From: Apostichopus japonicus
Lineage: Eukaryota; Echinodermata; Holothuroidea; Aspidochirotida; Stichopodidae
DNA length: 64,000 bases
Direction: 5' to 3'
Assembly (NCBI RefSeq): GCF_037975245.1
Contig: NC_092570.1
Location: 14,709,501 to 14,773,500 of the forward strand
Below the pieces are notes generated by a model, which was not told where the DNA came from, did no database searches, and worked only from the letters and a program-made list of their open reading frames with translations. This document shows positions 11,801 to 26,800 of this stretch, piece after piece (positions within the stretch are counted from its first letter, which is position 1; the number at the start of each line of letters is the position of its first letter). A program made the translations under genes and the position numbers.

Positions 11801-14800
11801 AAATAGGAATTTCATAAAATTGTGACCTTTCAAAGAAATTTTCTTCCTAATTTTAATTTAAAAATGGTTGGAAAGATTGCATAATTTTGCTTGCAATATT
11901 AACATTTATCGTCTCTTTTTGTTGTATGAGCAATGCAATATCTCTGTATAATCTCTGTATTCTTCTCAACTTTTATAAAAAACTTACCAATAAAATCTCT
12001 TCTGATGCACTGGTTTGATCCTACAGCTTTTCTTTTTAACAAATTATAACTACTTTATGGGCATAATCTTTGCACTAATGTATGCAATCACCAATATGAA
12101 ACTTTGCAACTTCCATATACAGGTATATTACATTGTCGAAATATATTAATAGCAGATACGTTTTAATATCTGTAGGCTACGTGAGAAGTCAAAATGAACA
12201 ACTTGTAACAGAAATACTGACTTTCTGTATCTCATCATACGTCAAAAATGATCAAAACATATTCCAAGATCTTGTCTCATTAGTCACTGTCACAACTGCT
12301 GTATGAAACCTGGAAAAACCTTTTCACAATAAAGCTTGATAGTGGACATAGACATTCTATACACTCATTTTGCAGATATAATTAAGCCTAGTCTGTTTAT
12401 CATATAAGAATTGGGAGAATCAGCTTTTTAATATTGGCATTAACTGGTAGTGACAAAATATGAACTAGATCACACCATTTTTGTCCCAAATATTTTTTTC
12501 TTGGGGGAGTTGGAGGGGGGGGGGGGGAACAAGTAGGTAACTGGTAGGTCCTCACCCTTGTCACTCATGCTGCCATTGATTGAAAGATGTCCTTCTCCTA
12601 ACCCCACCCCCCCCCAATAAAAAAGAGCAAAAACTGGACCAAATATGGAAGCAGAGCTCATCACCACATGCTGCTTTATTTTCCTGCCATTCTTGGTATC
12701 ACTGCATACCCATTATATATGGACAGACATGCAAATTCCCTATCAGCAACAAGACTTTGAAAATTGTTTTGGTAACGCCAAGCTGTGTTCGCTGTTTAGC
12801 TTGGATTAATTTTTGACTGTGCACTGCATTGGCTGCCACCACTTGTTGATAAAGTTCAAAATGATTGTCAAGGGTTTGCAACCTTGCTGAGTGTTCCTGC
12901 ATTGTTCCATCCAGCTTTTGTTGTCCTGCTCATCAATTATACTCCTCAATGCTCCTAGCTTGAGCACCACCAGCCCCTCCCCTCCCCCACCCCTTCTCAA
13001 GCCTCAGCTGTTGCTTTTTTTAGTGAAGCACTTGCAATATTTAAGTATTTTAAATATCTGTTGTTTTTCTTGGCGTACGTTTCACTAAGTTTCGTTTTTA
13101 ATTGAACAAGTGCTCCCCTTAATCTGTCAAATATTGCAAAAGCATTTTTCTTAGTTTCTCCATTTCAAAAAAAAGTTGTTTTCAATGGATTTATTTAAAT
13201 ATGTCCCTCCTCAAGGAGCCAATTAGCTAACTTATTAACCACGAAAGAATTAAGGAATTCTGTAAATTCTGATTGACCATAAATTGCATCGAAGGGTCAG
13301 AGTAGGAACACAAGAGAAACCAAAAAAGACAAATAATAGTAGGAAAACAGAAAGTTGTGGAGAATCTCCTGTTATAATCACAAATAGGGTTTCGGATGTC
13401 AAGGCTGACTGATAAAAAGGGGAAGGGGGGGTTGACCAATAAAGAGGGGGAAGGGGGGCCGGGAATTTGTGATGATATAAGTATATCCTAGGCATGAAAT
13501 TACATGCTAGTATCAGAATGCTGATACCATTTTCCAGTCTAGCAAAAATACAGAAAGAAAAAGAAGCAATTTCGATTTCAAAGCTTGAGATTATGGTTCC
13601 AAATGGATGACTGGGGGGTTCAACGTTTGAATGGTGGATGTAATGTAATGTAAATAAAATCTTATATAGCGCACTACGCGCGATGCATCTGTGCGCTTTA
13701 CAATCTAGCAAAAACAATGCCATAAAACAATAAAAAGAAAAAAACAGAAAATACAAAATACAAAATGAATGGTGGATGTTGCAATTTAGGGCGTGGTGGA
13801 TGGGGGGGGGGGGAAGATATGAATCCTTCATAGAATACAGTAACAAGGAGTTAATAGCTGATAATGATGAGATAATGTCTGACCCATTCATAAATATGGA
13901 TCAGGCTTAATTTTCCAATTATGTACTTGGATGAATCTAGCTTTTAATAAGAACACTATAGTTCCATTAGAACCCAGTGGATCAGAATAGTTTTTTAGCA
14001 AATACAAACACTCGGTTATTCCATGAACCCACATCAATCAGGAATTACTTACAGTAATGACAGGTTGAGCATTTTCGTAAAGAAAAGGGGGTTTGAATTT
14101 ATGGACTACGAATAATTTGAAGTAAAGAACATATTTTATATAGTAGGCTAGGACACTCTTATTTAAGCCAGTTTTGTCACTGAAGTTTTAAGATCACTTG
14201 TCTTACATAGAAGACTCCTTGATTTAAGCACTTTAATTCTTTGGCATTATCTGTAATTTTTAGGCCTGCCTAACGTGAAGAGGTTAGTACTTAGACATAA
14301 AAGCTATAATTATATGCCGTACCCCTCTTAACTACCTATTGAAAGGAGATTTCTTAAGTTAATTCTGTGAGGGACATTATATCCGTACCTCTCTTAACTA
14401 CCTTCTTAAAGGAGATTCCTAAAGTTATTTCTGAACGGACATTATGTGCAGTACCCCTCTAACTACCTATTGAAAGGAGATTTCTTAAGTTAATTCTGTG
14501 AGGGACATTATATCCATACCTCTCTTAACTACCTTCTTAAAGGAGATTCCTAAAGTTATTTCTGAACGGACATTATGTGCAGTACCCCTCTAACTACCTT
14601 CTTAAGAGATTCCTAAAGTTATTTCTGTAAGGGACATTATGTGCCGTACCCCTCTTAACTACCCACTTAAAGGAGATTCCTAAAGTTACTTCTGTAAGGG
14701 GACATTCTCATCCTGTAGCTCAAGCTGTTACCACTTGGAGAAACAAAGCCGCCCGGAGTCAGAGTGGGGGAGAGGACAGCCCTCAAGATACGCCCGACAT

Positions 14801-17800
14801 GAACGATAAACCAAAGAAGGTAGGTGGTACAACTGAACGAGAAGATGGCGACCAGAATTATGGTCTCAGGAACAGTTCTGCATATCGAAAAGTTTTTCGA
14901 ATATGTCATAAACATGTTACAATAAAAATGAATTGAGGTGTCAGTTAGGAATAGTTTTAAACAGATGTCCAAATTATAAGTTGATTCGACCTCTTCTCAT
15001 CCATTTCTGTTTTTGTAAACTTTTACCTTTTTTATCTCAAATAGATATATGGTGATGAATTATTGTTACCATCTCTAATATTTTGCCAATGTCTTCGAAT
15101 TGCTGGTATTTGTTGAGTTTTACCTGAATTGGTTTGATGTAATTCCCAGGCCTAATAAGTTTATTTGGGAATAAATAATTTGTGCCAATTATATTCATAG
15201 TCTCACGGTCATTAGAACCATTAATACGCATTCATTTCAAATTCTAAATTCCAAGTAGATATTAGTTTTCATTGTAGTTGAAATTTCAAATAAAATTTAC
15301 ATTTAAGGTCATAATGTTGGACCTTCTGATATGCTGCCTTTCTTACTTTTTGAAAAGTTGCTCTTTAAATGTGTTTGGTAATATCCTTAAGTTAATCTTC
15401 TTAAAAGTATTTCAACATTGTGTTGCATACCAAAGGTACTTAATGTTTATTTCAGCAATTTTTGGTGATCAAAGCATTGTGTATTTCATGCTGTCATAAT
15501 GTCATTGCATGCTACAGATCAATTTCTAAATAAAAAAATTGCAAAGGGTAAACACTGAATTATTCCTCTGTTTGGTATTCATTTATATTAACTTAACCAC
15601 ACCAGGTTTGTTGGACCTATAAACAAGGCATGACCTAGATCCATTCTATTATTTGATGGCTTATCTTTCACCTTCCCCCTCCTCCTTTTGTCCCCCCTTC
15701 TTAGGAGTTTGGTGCTCCGTATCCAGGGAAGAAGAAAGTCGGAGACCATCCTTTCTTTATTAAATTTGGCAAAAAGACCAAGAGAGATCCAAATGATGAT
15801 AGGGAAGGTAAGCAATACAAAAATGGTTTTTGATGTGTATTAATATGTAACAGAGGAAACTAAAAATCTGATATATATATTACTTAAAGGAGATACAAAC
15901 CCAACTATTATTATTGATCGATGTGTTAGAGAGATTTGATGTGTATTAATATGTAACAGAGGAAACTAAAAATCTGATATATATATTACTTAAAGGAGAT
16001 ACACACAAACCCAACTATTATTATTGATTGATGTGTTAGAGAGATTTGATGTGTATTAATATGTAACAGAGGAAACTAAAAATCTGATATATATATTACT
16101 TAAAGGAGATACAAACCCAACTATTATTATTGATCGATGTGTTAGAGAGATTTGATGTGTATTAATATGTAACAGAGGAAACTAAAAATCTGATATATAT
16201 ATTACTTAAAGGAGATACAAACCCAACTATTATTATTGATCGATGTGTTAGAGAGATTTGATGTGTATTAATATGTAACAGAGGAAACTAAAAATCTGAT
16301 ATATATATTACTTAAAGGAGATACAAACCCAACTATTATTATTGATCGATGTGTTAGAGAGATGACCATCATGAACAATTTCCCCTCAAACTGCTAAGGT
16401 AAAATCTAATATTTAATTTGGACGACGAATATCGCAGATTTAATGTTGCTTCACATGCGAGGCTGAAGACAGAATCAATTCTAAATGGGACATTGTTAAG
16501 CCACCAGTGTTTAAAGTTGCTTTGGTCTCTCCTTATTAATGATAATATTTATTAAGGAGTAAGGTTTTTACTAATTGCTGCATCAAAAAGTATCGAATCT
16601 CTTCGCATGACCTAATGATGGCATTGGTTTAATATGTCAACACTTTTTAACATTCTACCTTGAAAATATGACGAGAAAAATAAACAGAATGAGTATAGAG
16701 TTTTCCGATCCTAGTAGTACTATATGATTTCACAGATTTTAAATGCAAATTGACAGCTCTCGGACATGGCCTTCAAGCTAGGATATCTCCCAAATGAAGA
16801 AAGATCATCCTTAGTTAATTGGGGAGGGGGGGGGGGGTTGTTATACAGAAAGGTCTCTGTCATATGTAAGCTAATGATAATGGTTGGGTTTGTGTCCTCA
16901 TTATAGGGAACATTTTAGGTTTGCTTCTCCTTTAAAACCAAACGAGAAATACAGCTTTTATCTTTTCCTTTCAATTTCTTTTGTATTCGTAATGAATGTG
17001 TTCTCTGTTGAAATACATTTAAACTATATACAGAATATTTCCCAAATGAAGCAAGATTTTTTTCTTGGCTATTTGGGGGGAGTTATTCGTCAGAAAGGTC
17101 TTTGTCGTATGTAAACTGATATGAAAAACCCACCTTGCTATGACCCAGCCTGGGATCGAACCCCGAACGTCCAGATTTCTAAGTCTCATTGCTTCAAATG
17201 CCACCACCTTTATCCACTCGGCCACAGCACCTGTTAATTTTTCATGTTTCATTGGAATCATTGCTCTAGATAATTCAGGTTGAGGCACAAAAATTAATTC
17301 TTTAAACTTGTTAACTTGATCATTACAAGCACTTAAACCTGGATAGGTTACTTTTTCAATACAACTTTTAATTTAACAGAAATTGTTAACTTGCGAGAGC
17401 TATCATTCAAATTGGTAACACTATCAGTGTCTCAAGTTTTACTACTAGGTTGGCTAGTTCAGTTGGAACAGCATAGTACTTTTAATCCTGAGTTACCTAT
17501 TTTTTATTCCCATTTGAGCCAGTGTTAACCTATGGTCCATCCAAACTGTTAATAATATCCCATTTAATTCTCTGTTCATGGTTTTTGCTTAAAGCGACAT
17601 TTATTATCCCTCTATCTGTTCTCCTAATTTTCCCAGAATGTGGCACACCAAAGTCTGTGGACGACGAAGAAGAGACATCAGACTCTGTGGACATGGGCTC
17701 AGAGAAAGAGCGCAAACCGGTGGAGAAGATCATGGTGTTAGCTGGCATGAAGCGCCTTCAGTTTCTCATGGATTGCTTGAACCCTGGAACTGTGCCAGAC

Positions 17801-20800
17801 CCAGAATTCCTTGCAGCAGCCCTGGACTTGGTGAGAATTTTAATTTCTTTGTAGTTCTTCCAATTTGTCATCCTATCTGCAACCAGCCGTGCACATAGAG
17901 CGTTGTGTCACTAATCCATTTTATGGTCTACTTTGACCAGTCTTGTTGTTCATCAAAGTTGGAGGAATTGTTGCCTTCAAAAGAAGATATATAACATAGT
18001 TCAATAGCTGTTTGAAACTAGCACATTCCAGTATGTACATTGGGACACCAAGAAAGTGACACATTTGACCTGTTTTTATGGAATATTCAATCATTGGATA
18101 ACTTTTAAACATAACACTTGACAGAAACATTTTCCTCCTTAACTACGTAGAGAGCTCCAGTCGTTGCAAGAGCAGCCCTCTTCATTGAATGCTGTCATTT
18201 TGTCCATCGTTGTAACCATGGCGACTGGCCGGAGTGGATGAAGGTGAACCCCAGAGGACGAGGCCGGGTCTACAGCAATGTCTGGGGCGGAAGAGGAAGT
18301 GCAGCTTGCTACCGAAAAAGCCAGTCTCTGCAGAGATCTGCTGCCAAATTATTTTACCTATGGGCTGAGGTGAGATGATCACATGATGGCTTAATTAAGC
18401 ATACATGTGATAGGTAGATACAAATTATCTTTAATCCCTCTTATCCATGGATTAACTGAGGGTCTGCAAGCTCTTTTATTATTGATAAATTGTTTAGTTT
18501 TTAACTATAAATTTAATGTCATCGTAATTCTGTTTCACTTTTTTACTCACTGTTAGCATCCAAATGATATGTTTGTTATCCCTGTGAAATGTCATATTTT
18601 AACTTTTTAATTATTGATGGTATCTTTGATAGTCTTAAGCTAGTTAATATTAAAATTTGTAAGCTATTTGTCAATTCAGAATAGCTTAAGAGAAATTTTC
18701 CACACCCCTGCCCTGCCTATTTCAAAAAGTCTCAGAAGGCTTGTCGATGTTCTTAAGCGCATGGTCCTCATCCAAATTTAGCCATGGTTATTCTAGTGTG
18801 AGGGTGTGCCCTGTAGGTCACAAAATCAAGCTAATACACTGTTGGATAACTACAGCTCCTGAATTGTGTAACAGACCTACCTTGGTTGTATATACATAAT
18901 TTTTTCGCTTTCACTTTAAATCTCAGGCTGTCGGTAATCGTTTGGAAGAGCTGGAGCGTCAGCAGCCGTTCGACTGCTCCATGGTGGTAGGACGGGTCAA
19001 GGACGAGGGTTTCAAAAGGAGACTGAGGAGGGAGGATGATGCAGAGGACTACTTGAACGAAGGTCAGACAAAGACCAAATTCTAAGACAAGTTTATTTGT
19101 AAAGTTAGATTTGTGGGGAAAGTTTGGCAGCTTTACATTTGAGTTGAGCTAATTTCCTGGCCACAATTTATTGGTTTCTTAGACTGCCAGAGGTTGTGTG
19201 TGAGTGAAATTTCTTGCAAATTTAGATTATAGTCTATTCATGCTACATGCTAAACGGTGTCTGATGCTTTGAGGTTTATTTAAAGCAGATTTGTCCACTC
19301 CACAAGGGTACTGGTGTCTGGCCTATATTATAAAGTATATGCACTTTGCAGGGACAAAGTTATCTGCTATTGTGGTTTATTAAAGTTGATTCAAAAATGA
19401 TTTTTTTTTCTTTTTCTTTTCAGCTGCAGTGAACCCTTCTGGTCACGCATGTCCTCCAGGTCTCAAGTATATCGCCTGTCAGCTTCTCTTGGAGGTCACG
19501 TCCTTCTTACGAGACACATACCAACATCTACCAAAGTTGAGGAAGGCCGACAGGAACACCGGCCGTTTCCGTGACTCGGAATACTTGAACGTTCCCACGT
19601 TTAGCGTGCAGCCATCACCGTCGGGGCAACGTCACGCCAGCGGGTCCAGTACCACATCGAGCCCACCGAACCCAAATCCCAGACAGAGCCTCGGAAACAC
19701 CGGCCTGGATAGTCCCGCCGGTATGTATTAGTTGATAGCAGTCTTTAGAGGAAGACAAGCTGGGCTGTGTCTACCAGCAGTTTGTAATGTCTAATTTTAC
19801 ATCAAGAATTTGGCCCTTTGCGGTAATGCAAATCGGTGGTCCCACTCCCCACATGGGAAGTTAGTTTAATACCGGAAAGTGGGTCGAGAGAAAAGTCCGT
19901 TATCTTAAATTTCAAAAGCAGTATGTTTGACTTTTGGGGCAAAATGTGGGACTTTGCAATTTTTTCATCCTTTGTGCAAATTTTGAGTAAACTGATCAGA
20001 TTTGTATAAATTTTTATTTGGTATGTCAATGAAATTTTCTTGAAATATTGCGGACTTCACAGCATGTGGGATTACCTCCAAACATAAATTGATAGTTACG
20101 TCATATACAGTTTATTTGCAACTTATGTGACTCAGTATGGTTAGTTAAGGCACCTATTTTCTAAAAAGTAGCCTTCCCCCCGCCCTCCTCCCCCCCCCCC
20201 TACAAGGACGGAATCTTTACAAAATCATATTTTCATATGAATACTAATAACCACTAATTTTCTTACATTATCTCACAGGTGAAAGAAAAATCAGTTTTGC
20301 AGTGATGCCTGATGAAGACTCCCAACATAGCAGTAACACAGAGCTGAATGCCAATGAACCACCCCCCGAAGAGAGGAAATGTAAGTTTGTGACAGCCGAG
20401 AATGTGACAGCTAGTATCTGTTGTGACTGGTGACAGTGTGTCACAGAATGTGAGAGTGTGTGACTGTGAGCACAGGTTCCTACGAATATGTAGCATGGCG
20501 GTTTTGTTCACTGGTGGCGTGCGCGTCTGAAAAAAAATCTTTCGTGGATTACGAACGTCCGATTCTCTGGTTTTAGTGAATGGGATTTGTTAGTGGAAGT
20601 GCTTTATTAACAGAATAATATTTCACTGTTGATATTGGATACATCAGCATCAAGAGTCTTGCTTGCATTCTAATTTTTTAAATTTATTCTTAATTGAGAA
20701 ACTTGTATTTTAGAAAATGGGAAATGATGAGCCTGAATGTTTGGATTTTCTGTAAAAATACTAAGTTTACATTTATTGCAACAAAAGTCTCAAAAGAGAT

Positions 20801-23800
20801 AAAAATCTCATTTAATTAGATTGACTTTACAACTTGCATTTTGAGTAGTGTGGACAAAATTAAGATTCATGTGATTTCTGGGTGACAAAATCAATTGAAA
20901 TCATTAGTTCCTTATTAATGATCATTCATCTAATCTAATCTTGGCTCAGAGCTTTTTTTTGGGGTTAATCACAATTTTATTTTTAGTAATACTTAGTATG
21001 TTTGTTAGAGATTCCGATTTTGTCAACAAAAAAAACAAGCAACAAATACAGCTGCTTTAGAGCAGAACTGTGAAATTTGATTTCTTCAAAGGACAATGTT
21101 TAAGGCAGAGCAGCAAAACTGGAGTTTGAAAACATATTCAGTAATAGGGAAATTAAAAAAGCTGCCCTTTGTTATGAAACTGGAAGCATCTAACATAAAT
21201 TGTTTAATTCTTGGCCTCTTATTGATCCTTCTCGGAAATGTACAGCACTATTAGCTTATTTGCTACATTTTCAACACACCAAAATGGTTCTTTCTCATTA
21301 AAGTTTATTGATTCATCTTTTGAACAGCATCCAACCCTCCTGGACGAAAGCAGAGCAAAGGAGGCCTTCTCAGACGACAAGTTTGCGCATCCTCTCCTCT
21401 TGGGCGAGACAATAGAAGCAGTTTCAGAGGACGACACAAGAACAGTAATGCTAGACCGGAAACACTCTACGGTGAGTAATAGCCAAAAATGTTTATGTTA
21501 TGACACTCTATGGTCATTAATAGCCAAAAATGTTACCGTTACAACACTCTATGGTGAGTAATAGCCAAAAATGTTACAGTAAAACACTCTACGGTGAGTA
21601 ATAGCCAAAAATGTTACAGTATAACACTCTTAGGTGAGTAATAGCCAAACATTTTACCGTTATAACACTCTACGGTGAGTAATAGCCCAAAAATGCTACT
21701 GTTATAACACTATGGTGAATAATAGCCAAAAATGTTACCATTATGACACTCTACCGTGAGTAATAGCCAAAAATGTTATCGCTATAACACTCTTTGGTGA
21801 GTAATAGCCAAAATGTTACTGTTATAAAACTCAATGGTGACTAATATCCAAAACTCTTACTGTATAACATTCTATGGTGAGTAATAGCCAAAAATGTTGG
21901 CGTTAGGATCTTGGTGGGTAAAGAGTAACGTACAGACCCAAATGAGAAATCTGTCATCCTTTACTAGTAAAGTTTTTATTCACAAAGCAAATACCCCAGG
22001 AGCTTTGCATATATTTGCTCTTTATATTTTATCATTTGTCCTCAAAAAGCAGGAGTATAAGACACTGCTGCATTTTTCAAATTTCTTCAATTTTCTGAAA
22101 AAGAAGAAAAATTACTCTCTTTTTTAAAAAAGTCTTTACCAGAGATTGGTTCTGACTTGTGGATATGTCATTAGCTGATACAGCATACAAGCAAAATACT
22201 GTGTAGATTTACTCGTTTGACTCCACTTTTGATGAAAAATCACCAAATATTTCAATTGTTTATTTTCCTTTTGCTTTGCATACTATCCTTCACGTAGTGT
22301 TCTTACATATTGATAGTTGTCAAATTGAACGGCTCAGTTTTGATCTTTGCTGCTGCTTACAGGTTTGGGACCACTCGGTAGTGTCAAAGGTCGCAAGGTC
22401 AGCTCCATCTCCATGGACGATGATTCTACAGGAGAGACCAGCAGCGTCTTCAGTGAGCAAGTCAGTCCCCAAGATCAGGAGCTCTCTGAATCGATGTCCA
22501 CTCCAGACGGTCTGGGGCTAGATGATGTTGACCTCAGCAAAACTATGACTTGGATTCCAGTAAGTATCATGGGAGGATGGTGGGTGGGATGGGGAGGAGA
22601 GGAGGGCTTAAGATACTGTAAGAGAAGATGTAGGAGAAGGAAGATCAATTGATTTGTGTGTTAACTTTCAACATTTTGCAATTAAAAATTCTGTGGTTTT
22701 ATGTCCTGTCTGACCTGTGTCTGGAGAATTTGCATTGATTTTTGATAAATACATGGTCAAAAGGAATCTTTGCTTTGTTTAGTCAAGTTCTTAAAAATTT
22801 GCTGATTTAGGCACTTTGCTTATGCCATTGAATTTCAATTTTCAATTTCAGTTTTTTTTTCTCATATGTATGTAAAAAGATGAATACAATATAACATAAC
22901 AGTAGGAAGGTTAACATTTGAAGGACACTAGGAAAACAGCAAGGCTGTTATCTCAGCTAGTGACCAAGAATGAAGTTCTGAATTTGAATTTTTCAAAGTT
23001 TATGTCTTGCAATCCCAACCCTCCTTCCCCCTCCTCCCCCTCCCTCTCCCCTTCCACCCCGCCCTCTCCCCCTCTCTCCCCATCTCTCCCTCTTCACCTT
23101 TTCCCTCTCCCCTTTCCTCCTCCCCCACCCCCTCTTCCCCCTCCCCCTCTTTCCCACTCTCCCCCTTTCCTCCTCTCCCCTTTCATAGGTTAGAATACTA
23201 TGTACTCTGTTACCGACAATTTTTCGTTATCACTGCGACAACCATTCAGCTTCGAATTCTCTGTTCTTTTCTATTCTTTTTCTTTCTCTCTTTTCTTCTT
23301 GTGATCCCAGATTGTATTGGAGATTGCTGGAAGGACAAACATCATTTGTAATCATCAGCAGAGCTGCCATCCAAACTGTCTCCAGAGACAAAAGAGGAAC
23401 TGTTACCGATTAATGAAGGCCGTCAAAGCGGTCTACGGGGAAGAAAATGTCCTCCACTCTAAGGACGATGATATAGAAGAGAAACTGCAGAAGCTGGAAA
23501 ACAAAGGAAAAAGAAAGGTAACTAATTAGGACAAGAGATTATTAGTGATATGGATGAATGGTGTGGAGAGTCCCCTGTAAGCTAAGCAGGTAGTCTGGGA
23601 GTGCAGGGTTCACTGTCCCATATCCTGGTCCCAATCCATTAAATTAGGACAAGAGATTAATAGTGATATGAGTGAATGGTGTGGAGAGTCCCCTGTAAGC
23701 TAAGCAGGTAGTCTGGGGGTGTGGGGTTGACTGTCCCCCATCCTGCCCCCCCATCCCGGTCCCAATCCATTGTCTATTTCATATTCCTGATCGAAGGCAT

Positions 23801-26800
23801 CACAAAGATGTAAGGTTTCATTTTTTATTTCTCCAAATCTCAGCTAAACATGGTGTGTTTTCTTTGAGAATGTGCTTAATAGTATATACAAAGATTGTCA
23901 GTTGTCTGTGTGATTATTGGGGCAGGGTGAACAAAATGGTCAAAATCCATAGTTCAAAGACCAGCATTGCAAAAGATGGAAATATTTTTGGTATTTAAAA
24001 CAATGTGAGCTTGACATGGTGTGTTCTCTTTAAGAATGTGCTAATTAGGATATATAGGTTGTCATTTTTGGATACAGACATTGGAGCAGGGTAAACATGC
24101 TCGAAACGGTCAAAATCTTGGTTGCGGCAGAGAAAAATCACCCCTCTTCATATAATCTGATTACCTATGCCAATTTTTAAATTAAACACATATTGCCATT
24201 AATCTCCTGTATAAGAATTATGGGTAAAATATCTGCTTTACACATAGCCCGAGTCCAACGTGAGTCACTCGACACTGAAGAGCTTTAGAGATCTGAGACG
24301 AGAGAGCACCTCTTCCACCCTGGACCGTCAAGTCAGTATGTTTGGACGTTCCGCTACGAGTAGGACGAATTCAGGAGTTCAAATCAACAACGTCACCATC
24401 CCGCTGGATTTGATGGAAGTTCATAAGGATGAGGATTCACCGACCATGAAGTACATGAAAACACAGGTAGTTAATACCCAAAGGAATTCCATATACTAGG
24501 AGGGGTTGAGGGAGGGAAAGTGCTGAGTGACACAGAACCAAGAACTGTTTGGAGGGGGGTGGGGGGGAATGTTGTCATTGCAGCCCCATCACACATTCAC
24601 AGTTTGGGGAGAAGAGATACATATTTCTTATTTTTATCTAAATTAGACATGCTTTCAGAGGTGACCCCTCTCCCCCTTTTTACTCTCCCCCTCCCCCTCT
24701 CCCCCATGCCCCATTTCTTCCCACATAAGTTGGCAGGGTATGTTCTGTTTAAAAGCATAGCAAGTGGCTTTATCTGGTCTTACAATTTTGAGGTGAGAAA
24801 TCTGTGGATAAAATTGTCCTTTTAACCATTTGCTAAAAGATGTGTAATTCTACTGCAGCCATGGTTTCTAACGTACATTCTATCTAGAGCAGTGTCAACA
24901 CAGATCCAAGATTATAATTAGAAGCTGCACAGCTGCATATAGGCCTGTGCATTGTACAGAGATGTTAGGTGCCATGGATAGGATTGAACTGTACTCTATA
25001 GCCTTTAAGTTTGATAGTTTCATGTGATTCTGTGCTATCTGACAGAGAGAGTTGAAGAAGTATGCAATGCGATGAAGTGAAGAAATGAGGCAACTTTTGT
25101 CAACAAAAGCTATCTATGATTGTAGCTAGGCAAGATGAATGGAAGCACTATTGATGCAATCCACAGTTTAGTAGTGAAAAAATGTGGCAACATTTATCAA
25201 GAGAAGCTATCTAGGATTGTAGCTAGACAAGATGAACGGCAGCACTGTTGATGCAATCCACAGTTTATTCTTAACAATGGATCAAAGTAGATGTATTGAG
25301 ACCAAATGTCTGTTTTTTTTTTCTTCAGGCTGTTAACCCATACATAGCACCGATGGAGATTCTCTGTAAGGCTGCTCCGTTGCTCTCAGACGAGCTCTTG
25401 GCAGATGCGGTGCCTCTCGCTTGGGAGGTGCTCTTGGATGACTGCCAACAATTAGCTTCTGCTGCAGGTAAAAAAATATCTGCCAGGGATAATGAGATGT
25501 TGTCCTTAGTAATATTTCTTCTAATTCTTGTCATGAAAATTGCAGGAAATGATGTTGATTGTAATGAAAAGTAAGTTTGAAGATTCAGTGCTAAAAGTGC
25601 AGAGTGTGTGAATAAATAGACAAAAGTGAAATATACAACCTAGACACTTGGTGTGTAAAACACTCTTGTTCGCACAACGAAATATAACACATGCTGTATT
25701 CATCGCTGTAAGTCAAGGAACAAGTCTGAGCTACATGAAGGTGAGCCGTCGACACCTTTAATATCGTTTCCCAGCAGTGAATTCATAGGATTTAATTACC
25801 TTTCTATCGTTTTGATATAGCCGCCATGGTCCTGATATGTGCAGTGAAGATTCCCGATCAAGTCACCAGTCTCATGGTGGCCGAAATGCAACACTTTGAT
25901 GCCGGTATGAGGGTGGATGCCATCCAACGCTTTGCAACTCTCTGGCGATTCCGCCATCAAGTTTGGCCTCACATGGAAGACAAGGCCTCTATGACATTCA
26001 AGGTCAGACAGAATTAATTGCTGATTTGGGCTAAACTTTCAGCATTTTTGTAATTTCCTTCTTTCCAAATGTGAATATTCCACCACCCTGTTTTCCAGTG
26101 TAGACTTAAGATGTCATTTGGTGAAACAAGCTTTTGAGTATATCTGGTTGAGTTTACATTGGAGCCAACTCTCACTTTTGAAGTATTATTAATATAGCAG
26201 CTATAACATTATTAGTTTGTTGCAGTGATGACCAAAGAACACAAATTATCCTACACCTAGAATACTATCATAGCAAATGTATGGTAGGATAACAGACTTT
26301 ATATTACAACAATGATAGATGCCTGGGTGAAGTGTTCATTAATTCTTCAGGATAACTATATATACCAGTCTGTTACATACCATTTGTGGAGAATATCACT
26401 CTAGCAACTTCAGTGAAAATAGTAGATAGAGGGTTGACTACACTTTTAACAAGCATAACCATCTAAAATTTTACCTTTGCAATACAAAGGTTTAAGGTTT
26501 AGGCCAATAATGACTATCTGTGTGATATCTTAAAGCAATGTTGGTGATTGTTACATAAATGCTTTTTGGTTTAAATATGGTCACATGACAGGTACCACCA
26601 CCCAGCATTGACTTCACGGTTCCATCTCCGACCCTCGGCAATAATTCTCTGCCCGTCCTGGACCCTCCATGGATGCCGACCGTAGTAGACAATTTTGACG
26701 AGGTTTCCTCAGATGAAGAGTCGGTGAGGGCATTGATTCTAACCCTTGTTTTAACACTATATATACAGAACTATTGCCTTATCATGTGTTTGTATTTGTT

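Larger units (their letters stand above)
10700..14718 (+). other. 4-kb intron
   Basis: No exon supported. It contains long G runs (12517-12529, 13801-13812) and a LINE 3'-tail remnant at about 13640-13775. A minisatellite lies at 14315-14706, ending just before the next acceptor. A 213-codon minus-strand open frame spanning 13250-13891 crosses the retroelement tail and shows no family features. Confidence 0.6.

Noticed and set aside
13250-13891. 213-codon minus-strand open frame
   Set aside because: Crosses a retroelement 3' tail and a poly-G/poly-C run, has no family motif, and is low-complexity Phe/Ser/Cys sequence.
21238-21561. 107-codon open frame overlapping the exon 21328-21471 in another frame
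   Set aside because: Out of phase with both neighbouring exons; only the Arg/Ser-rich frame joins correctly.
22918-23193. Pro/Ser-rich open frames
   Set aside because: Low-complexity translation of the polypyrimidine tract.
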